DNA of 5,624 nucleotides from Trueperaceae bacterium (lineage in GTDB: Bacteria > Deinococcota > Deinococci > Deinococcales > Trueperaceae): the NCBI GenBank assembly GCA_007121175.1, contig SKMG01000059.1, positions 1 to 5,624 on the forward strand, read 5' to 3'. Position numbers and translations under genes: made by a program. Positions 1 to 3,833 of the stretch are shown one piece after another. The notes beneath the pieces are model-generated. The model was given only the letters and a program-made list of their open reading frames with translations. It was not told the origin of the DNA and searched no databases. Every line of letters starts with the position of its first letter. Position 1 is the first letter of the stretch.

Positions 1-1141
1 CAGCGGGCGCGTCGCTGGGCGGCGCCGGCGCGCCGGCGCGCGGCGCGAGGTCCTCGCAGCGGCCGCCGAGCAACCGCTGCAAGACGAACAGCACGCTGGC
101 GCTCGACATGTTGCCGGTTTCCGCGAGCACTTCGCGCGAGGCGGCCACCGCGGCCGGCTCCAGTTCCAGGGCGAGCTGGACCTTGTCGATGATGGCGCGT
201 CCGCCGGGATGCAGCGCCCAGGCATCGACGTCGTCGAGGCTCAGCGCGCCGGCGCGCAGCAGCGGCGCGACCGCCGCCCGCGCCTCGGCCTCGAGCACCT
301 TCGGGACGTAGCTGGTCAGCACCATGTCGAACCCGTGATCGCCGATGGTCCAGGCCATGTCCGCTTGGCCGTCCCGGGTGAGCGTGGTCGCCGAAGCGAA
401 CAGCTCGAGGCCGAGGCGGGCGGGCTCGGCAGGGGCGCGCTCCGCAGCGGCCTCGTCAGGGGCGCGCTCCCCAGCGGCCTCGGCGCTCTCGTCCGCCGCC
501 GTGACCACCACTGCCGCCGCGCCGTCGGCGAACACCGAGGTGGACAGGATGCTGTCCACGGTGGCCATGGGATCGAGGTGGATGGTGCAGAGTTCCACCG
601 ACGCCAGCAGCACCACCGCATTCGGATCGGCGAGGCAGAAGGCGCGCGCCATCCGCAGCGCGGGGAACGCCGCGTAGCAGCCCATGAAGCCGAGGTGGTA
701 GCGCTCGGTGCGCACGCCGAGTCCCAGCGAGCGCACCAGGTGATCGTCGATGCCGGGCGCCTGGAAGCCCGTGCAGGAGACGGTCACGACGTGCGTCACC
801 CGGTCCCGGACGCTCGCGGGAGCGGCGGCGAGCGCACGCCGGGCCGCCCGCTCGACGAGCGCTGGCGCGGTCTCGCCGTAGCGCTCGTTGCGGCTGCCGG
901 TGGTGGGCCGACCGAAGCTTCCGGCATCGCGTCCGCCGAAGAGGCCCGGCTCCGCCCCGCTGACGAAGTCCGGCAGCACGCTGTAACGGCGCTCGATGCC
1001 GGAAGCGGCGTAGACCCGCTCGAGGGTGCGATCGATGCGCCGCTCGCCGCCGATCCAGCGACGCATGATCGCTGCGACCTCGGCCTGAGGGTAGATGAAG
1101 GGGGGCAGGGCCGTCCCGATGCCGACGATACGCACGGCCAT
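1..1141 (-). CDS. Type III polyketide synthase (chalcone/stilbene synthase family), 3' end cut by the window
   Basis: Homodimeric cytosolic enzyme expected to condense a starter acyl-CoA with malonyl-CoA units into a resorcinol-, pyrone- or phloroglucinol-type product. The frame is open for 380 codons from ATG 1141 and runs off the window edge without a stop. Visible landmarks are the N-terminal IVGIGTALPP (5-14), CTGFQAPGID (123-132), and active-site Cys155 in GFMGCYAA. VFADGAAA follows, with Phe204 at the plant Phe215 gatekeeper site. His311 lies in ALHPGGRAIID and Asn344 in ETGNMSSAS. The His-Asn spacing of 33 equals that of plant chalcone synthase. Cys-His spacing is 156 against 139 in the plant enzyme, because of an Ala/Glu/Pro-rich insert at about 215-241. 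A second Ala/Pro-rich stretch (366-380) precedes the expected C-terminal GFGPG-type motif, which is out of view. Plant gatekeeper Phe265 aligns with Met273. The start is supported by TATCAT ending 6 nt upstream. The family is certain; substrate and product cannot be read from sequence. Confidence 0.95.
   Translation of the reverse strand, partial: MAVRIVGIGTALPPFIYPQAEVAAIMRRWIGGERRIDRTLERVYAASGIERRYSVLPDFVSGAEPGLFGGRDAGSFGRPTTGSRNERYGETAPALVERAARRALAAAPASVRDRVTHVVTVSCTGFQAPGIDDHLVRSLGLGVRTERYHLGFMGCYAAFPALRMARAFCLADPNAVVLLASVELCTIHLDPMATVDSILSTSVFADGAAAVVVTAADESAEAAGERAPDEAAAERAPAEPARLGLELFASATTLTRDGQADMAWTIGDHGFDMVLTSYVPKVLEAEARAAVAPLLRAGALSLDDVDAWALHPGGRAIIDKVQLALELEPAAVAASREVLAETGNMSSASVLFVLQRLLGGRCEDLAPRAGAPAPPSDAPA
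22..39. repeat. 18-bp perfect GC-only palindrome in the PKS coding region
   Basis: GCGCCGGCGCGCCGGCGC is its own reverse complement. It encodes part of the Ala/Pro-rich stretch (residues about 368-374) near the end of the visible synthase. It is most simply a by-product of GC-rich Ala/Gly/Pro codons, but it could form a hairpin or promote slippage. Confidence 0.7.
428..483. repeat. 27-bp in-frame tandem duplication inside the type III PKS gene
   Basis: Two copies, 430-455 and 457-482, lie at a 27-bp offset and match at 25 of 26 bases; the mismatch is g444 against c471. On the coding strand they give the 9-residue units EAAGERAPD (221-229) and EAAAERAPA (230-238). The duplication keeps the reading frame and lies in the low-complexity insert between the Phe204 region and the LGLELFASAT strand. 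The near-identity suggests a recent event. Confidence 0.9.
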
Positions 1142-1147
1142 CACGCG

Positions 1148-1153
1148 ATGATA
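1148..1153 (-). promoter_or_regulatory. -10 element (TATCAT) for a leaderless type III PKS transcript
   Basis: TATCAT on the minus strand (1153 to 1148) is followed by 6 nt and then ATG at 1141, so transcription would begin at or next to the start codon. There is no Shine-Dalgarno sequence in the gap. TANNNT at this distance is the leaderless promoter layout known in Deinococcus. No convincing -35 box was found. Confidence 0.55.
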
Positions 1154-1185
1154 CGTGTTGCCGACGGAAATTCGGTACGCGCTGG

Positions 1186-1191
1186 TACGAT
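1186..1191 (+). promoter_or_regulatory. -10-like element (TACGAT) upstream of the membrane-protein gene
   Basis: TACGAT ends 9 nt before ATG 1201, giving a predicted leader of 0-3 nt. The block TACGATGC also occurs before the protease gene at 3822-3829. No Shine-Dalgarno is visible. TTGCCG at 1158-1163 resembles a -35 box but is 22 nt away, which is too far for a standard promoter. Confidence 0.4.
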
Positions 1192-1200
1192 GCGACGGCG

Positions 1201-1896
1201 ATGACGACGCCTCCGAAGCGCACGACGATCGACCCCGGACTCGCGGCGGCGCTGGCGGGCCAGGTGCAGCTCCCGCTCGGCGACCTCATGCGTCAGGCGG
1301 GTGTGGCGCTGCGCGGAGCGAAGCGCTGGATCCTGCTCGGCCTGCTGACGTGGCTGTCGGTGGCGCTGCTCACGACGCTCCTCGGGCTCGTGCTCGGGCT
1401 CTCCGAGGTAGTGGCGGGCAGCCTCAGCGTGGTCGCGACCGCGCCGGTCGCCTTGTGGCTCACCATGTTCGCGGTGCGCCGGCTGGCGGGAGTACAGACC
1501 GGAGCCCGCGACCTGCTGGCGTATCGGCCCGCCCTCGGCCACGCTGCGGTGGTACTGCTGCTGGCGTCGCTGGTGCTCAGCGGCGCAGAGGCGCTGCTCG
1601 GTCCCCTCTGGAGCCTCCCGGTCGCGCTCCTCTACGGCCTCTTGACGAGCCAGGCGCTGTTCCTCAGCGCCGACCGGGGCGTGGACGCCTTCACGGCGGT
1701 CGGCTGGAGCGTGCGCGCCTGCCTCCCGCTGCTGCCCGCGCTGCTCGTCCTGCACGTACTCCTGAGCGCGATCGTGCTGCTCGGCGCGCTGACGCTGGGT
1801 ATCGGGCTGCTGTGGGCGGCGCCATTCGCGGTGCTGGCACTGGGCGCGGTGTCGCTGCGGCTCTTCGGCACCACCGCAGCGGCCGCTCGAGGCTAG
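1201..1896 (+). CDS. Polytopic membrane protein of unknown function, 231 aa
   Basis: No family was recognised with confidence. A hydrophilic N-terminus of about 40 residues includes a probable amphipathic stretch (QLPLGDLMRQAGVALRGAKR, 23-42). About six hydrophobic segments follow, at roughly 44-66, 71-92, 113-130, 134-154, 174-196 and 199-220. Positive residues (R93 R94, R103, R109) suggest the N-terminus and the loop after segment 2 are cytoplasmic. The segment SADRGVDAFTAVGWSVRA (156-173), followed by two hydrophobic helices and a short tail, resembles the layout of DUF975/BPSS1780-like integral membrane proteins, but that is a topological impression, not a homology call. There is no signal peptide and no catalytic motif. 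The gene is divergent from the type III PKS across 59 bp, so the two may share regulation. It ends at TAG 1894-1896 inside a strong hairpin. The coding frame is well supported by the regular hydrophobic pattern. Confidence 0.85.
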   Translation: MTTPPKRTTIDPGLAAALAGQVQLPLGDLMRQAGVALRGAKRWILLGLLTWLSVALLTTLLGLVLGLSEVVAGSLSVVATAPVALWLTMFAVRRLAGVQTGARDLLAYRPALGHAAVVLLLASLVLSGAEALLGPLWSLPVALLYGLLTSQALFLSADRGVDAFTAVGWSVRACLPLLPALLVLHVLLSAIVLLGALTLGIGLLWAAPFAVLALGAVSLRLFGTTAAAARG

Positions 1897-1918
1897 CGCC
1901 GCTCCGGCGCCTCGAGCG
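1884..1918. terminator. GC-rich hairpin between convergent genes, possible bidirectional terminator
   Basis: The outer stem CGCTCGAG (1884-1891) pairs perfectly with CTCGAGCG (1911-1918). The inner stem GCGCCG (1896-1901) pairs with CGGCGC (1905-1910) around a CTC loop, with a 4-nt bulge (GCTA, 1892-1895) on the 5' side. That makes 14 G/C-rich base pairs overlapping the membrane-protein stop codon, 36 nt beyond the SDR stop on the other strand. No T-tract follows on either strand, so a classical intrinsic terminator is not shown. The convergent position is what suggests the role. Confidence 0.5.
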
Positions 1919-1953
1919 AGCTCGCGGCGACCACGCGTGCGACCCTACGGCAC

Positions 1954-2715
1954 CTAGTAGGTGGACGCCACCATGCCACCGTCGACCACGAGCGTCTGCC
2001 CCGTGACGTAGGCGGCCTGCTCCGAGCACAGGTAGAGCGCGGCCGCAGCGATCTCAAACGGCTGGGCGAAGCGCTTGACCGGTATCGACGCCATCAGCCG
2101 GGCCTTGGCGTAGTCGTCCGCGAAGAGCTGCTCGAGCCGCTCGGTCGAGGTGTAGCCGGGGGCGACGTTGTTGACCGTCACGCCCGCTGCGGCCACCTCA
2201 CCAGCCAGCGTGCGGGCGAAGGCGGTCACCGCCGAGCGCATGGCGTTCGAGAGGGTGAGGTCGCCGATCGGCTGCTTGACCGAGAGGCTGGTGACGTTGA
2301 CGATGCGTCCCCAGCCCCGCTCACGCATGTCCGGCAGCACGGCGCGCGCGAGCCGCACCGCCGACATCAGCGTCAGCTCCACGGCACGCGCCCAGTCGGC
2401 GTCGTCGAGTCTCGAAGGCGGCCCGGCCGGAGGGCCCCCGGCGTTGGCGACCAGGATGTCGATGGGGCCGAGGCGCTGGCGCGCGTCGTCGACCAAGCGA
2501 CGGATGCGGCTCGGATCGGCGACGTCGCTCGCGATCGCCACCGCCTCGCCCGGGCCTCCGCGAAGCCGCTCGGCGGCGGCGGCGAGGTCCGACTGGTCGC
2601 GCGCCGCCATCACCACCCGAGCGCCTTCGGCGACCAGGCCCTCGGCGATGGCCAAGCCGATGCCCTTTGAAGCGCCGGTGACCAGCGCCGTCTTGCCAGC
2701 GATCTGCAGGTCCAT
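1954..2715 (-). CDS. Atypical short-chain dehydrogenase/reductase (SDR), BKR-like, non-canonical active site, 253 aa
   Basis: Classical-length SDR with a Rossmann fold. It has TGASKGIG (13-20) for the dinucleotide pyrophosphate, AARD (37-40) after strand 2 (an Arg there often favours NADPH), SDVAD (63-67), NAG (91-93), Ser143 in NVTSLS, NNVAPGYT (182-189) and the usual C-terminus YVTGQTLVVDGG. The catalytic tetrad is not standard. By spacing from Ser143, the Tyr site is Ser156 and the Lys site is Arg160 (SNAMR instead of YxxxK), and the Asn site after helix 4 is Thr115. I recall a beta-ketoacyl-ACP-reductase-like SDR subgroup that departs from the canonical tetrad, and this protein probably belongs there. 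Substrate and even activity are unknown. It starts 27 nt after the fni stop on the same strand, suggesting one transcript. No Shine-Dalgarno is seen; TAGACT ends 5 nt before the ATG. Confidence 0.93.
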   Translation of the reverse strand: MDLQIAGKTALVTGASKGIGLAIAEGLVAEGARVVMAARDQSDLAAAAERLRGGPGEAVAIASDVADPSRIRRLVDDARQRLGPIDILVANAGGPPAGPPSRLDDADWARAVELTLMSAVRLARAVLPDMRERGWGRIVNVTSLSVKQPIGDLTLSNAMRSAVTAFARTLAGEVAAAGVTVNNVAPGYTSTERLEQLFADDYAKARLMASIPVKRFAQPFEIAAAALYLCSEQAAYVTGQTLVVDGGMVASTY

Positions 2716-2719
2716 GCGA

Positions 2720-2757
2720 CAGTCTACGCACGAGCCCGCAGTCTACGCACGAGCCCG
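2720..2757. repeat. Exact 19-bp tandem duplication at the fni-SDR junction
   Basis: The unit CAGTCTACGCACGAGCCCG occurs twice back to back, at 2720-2738 and 2739-2757, with no mismatch. The 2739-2757 copy carries the last four fni codons and its TAG stop (2743-2745). The other copy is non-coding spacer in front of the SDR start. Without the duplication the gap between the two genes would be 8 nt instead of 27. Confidence 0.95.
2721..2726 (-). promoter_or_regulatory. Candidate -10-like hexamer (TAGACT) before the SDR start
   Basis: On the minus strand TAGACT ends 5 nt before ATG 2715. It fits TANNNT, but the first three bases derive from the duplicated fni stop codon and the third-to-last positions are poor for a -10 box. 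It could allow a separate leaderless SDR transcript; otherwise the gene is read from the fni promoter. Confidence 0.25.
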
Positions 2758-3771
2758 CTCTGCGAGAGCAACGCCCGCCAACGCCCGCAGGTCGGCAGCG
2801 CCGCACGCGAACATCGCCACCCTCAACTCCCGCAGGTAGCGCTGGAGCGTCCACACGACGGCATCGGCCGAGTCGAGCGCGCTCTTCAGCAGCGGCTGCG
2901 CGACCGCGACCGCGTCCGCCCCCAAGGCCAGCGCCTTGGCTGCGTCGACGCCTGAGCGGATGCCGCCGGACGCGACCAACGGCATACCAGGCAGCACTTT
3001 GCGCACCGCGACGAGCGCGTCGGCAGTGGGGATGCCCCACTCGACCAGGTCGCGGTGGCGCACCTCACCATGGCGGACCAGATCCTCGACCTTGGCCCAG
3101 GAGGTGCCGCCGGCGCCGGCCACGTCGAGCGCCGCGAAGCCGACGCCGGCCACGGCCCGCGCCACCGCCGCGGAGAGACCGTGCCCGACCTCCTTGAGCA
3201 GGACCGGGGCGGGAACCCTCGGGACGACCTCGTGCAGGCGCGCCACCAGCCCGCCGAACGCCTCGTCTCCGCCCTCCTGCAACGCCTCCTGCAGTGGGTT
3301 GGTGTGGAGCGCCATGGCGTCGGCGCCGACCGCTTCCCGGGCAGACTCGAGCTGTTCGGCGCCGTAGCCACGCAGCAGCTGGGCGACGCCCAGGTTGCCG
3401 ATCAGCAGCACGTCGGGCGCAAAGGGGCGCACGACGAAGCTCGAGCGCGTTTCGGGGCGCTCGAGCATGACGCGCTGCGATCCGAGCATCAACCCGATGC
3501 CCAGCCGCTGCGCGGCCTCGGCCAGATGGCGGTTGATCAGCCCGGCGTGGCCGGCCCCGCCGGTCATCGCCCCGATGAGCAGCGGAGCGGCCAGCTCCCG
3601 GCCGAGGAAGGTCGTCCGGGTATCGACCGCGTCGAGGTCGAGCTCCGGCAGCGCGCAGTAAGGCAGGTCGAGGCGCTCGAAGCCGGTGGTGCGCTCGCTG
3701 AACGCGGCTGCCCCCGACAGGCACACCTCGAGGTGCCGACCCTTCCGCTCGGTGATGGAGTTCGCGCACAT
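2743..3771 (-). CDS. fni: Type 2 isopentenyl-diphosphate delta-isomerase (FMN-dependent), 342 aa
   Basis: Cytosolic flavoenzyme that interconverts IPP and DMAPP using FMN, reduced NAD(P)H and Mg2+. Family motifs occur in order: ITERKGRH (6-13, diphosphate binding), GAMTGG (67-72), GSQR (97-100) and GNLG (125-128). HTNPLQE (156-162) holds the conserved His156 and Gln161 plus the metal-binding Glu162. KEVGHG (193-198), GAGGTSWA (219-226), ASGGIRSG (267-274) and LGAD (283-286) form the FMN phosphate-binding part of the TIM barrel. Length is normal for the family. ATG 3771 was chosen over an upstream in-frame TTG (3810) because family proteins begin shortly before the RKxxH motif and TACACT ends exactly 6 nt before this ATG. 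The TTG start would place the promoter inside the gene. It is followed by the SDR in the same direction, and is divergent from the protease gene across 62 bp. Confidence 0.97.
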   Translation of the reverse strand: MCANSITERKGRHLEVCLSGAAAFSERTTGFERLDLPYCALPELDLDAVDTRTTFLGRELAAPLLIGAMTGGAGHAGLINRHLAEAAQRLGIGLMLGSQRVMLERPETRSSFVVRPFAPDVLLIGNLGVAQLLRGYGAEQLESAREAVGADAMALHTNPLQEALQEGGDEAFGGLVARLHEVVPRVPAPVLLKEVGHGLSAAVARAVAGVGFAALDVAGAGGTSWAKVEDLVRHGEVRHRDLVEWGIPTADALVAVRKVLPGMPLVASGGIRSGVDAAKALALGADAVAVAQPLLKSALDSADAVVWTLQRYLRELRVAMFACGAADLRALAGVALAERARA

Positions 3772-3777
3772 GACGTC

Positions 3778-3783
3778 AGTGTA
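3778..3783 (-). promoter_or_regulatory. fni: -10 element (TACACT) for a leaderless fni transcript
   Basis: TACACT on the minus strand (3783 to 3778) is separated by 6 nt (GACGTC) from ATG 3771. No Shine-Dalgarno precedes the ATG. The distance is identical to that in front of the PKS and protease genes. No clear -35 box was seen. Confidence 0.55.
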
Positions 3784-3814
3784 GGCGTGAATCCACACCG
3801 ACGCAGGCAACGAC

Positions 3815-3827
3815 GGGAGGATACGAT
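3815..3827 (+). promoter_or_regulatory. -10 element (TACGAT) with adjacent GGGAGG upstream of the protease gene
   Basis: TACGAT (3822-3827) ends 6 nt before ATG 3834, the same leaderless spacing as for fni and the PKS. GGGAGG (3815-3820) looks like a Shine-Dalgarno, but its gap to ATG 3834 is 13 nt, longer than usual. It is better placed for an ATG at 3826 that is out of frame with the protease. If transcription starts from TACGAT, the GGGAGG is not in the mRNA at all. Confidence 0.5.
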
Positions 3828-3833
3828 GCCGAC

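Noticed and set aside
773..775. Cys123 in CTGFQAPGID as the catalytic cysteine of the PKS
   Set aside because: Spacing to His and to the DGAAA gatekeeper region matches the known active-site Cys only for Cys155 in GFMGCYAA; Cys123 corresponds to the conserved upstream CTTSG motif.
209..1204. Long plus-strand open frame (331 codons) opposite the type III PKS
   Set aside because: It is antisense to a gene with intact catalytic motifs, and its protein is rich in Arg/Gly/His without any domain pattern; long spurious frames are expected at this GC content.
3772..3810. N-terminal extension of fni to an upstream TTG at 3810
   Set aside because: It would add 13 residues not expected in the family and would place the TACACT element inside the coding region; ATG 3771 fits better.
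3826..3828. ATG at 3826 just after GGGAGG as an alternative start
   Set aside because: It is out of frame with the protease and leads into an Arg/Cys-rich frame with no signal peptide or domain.
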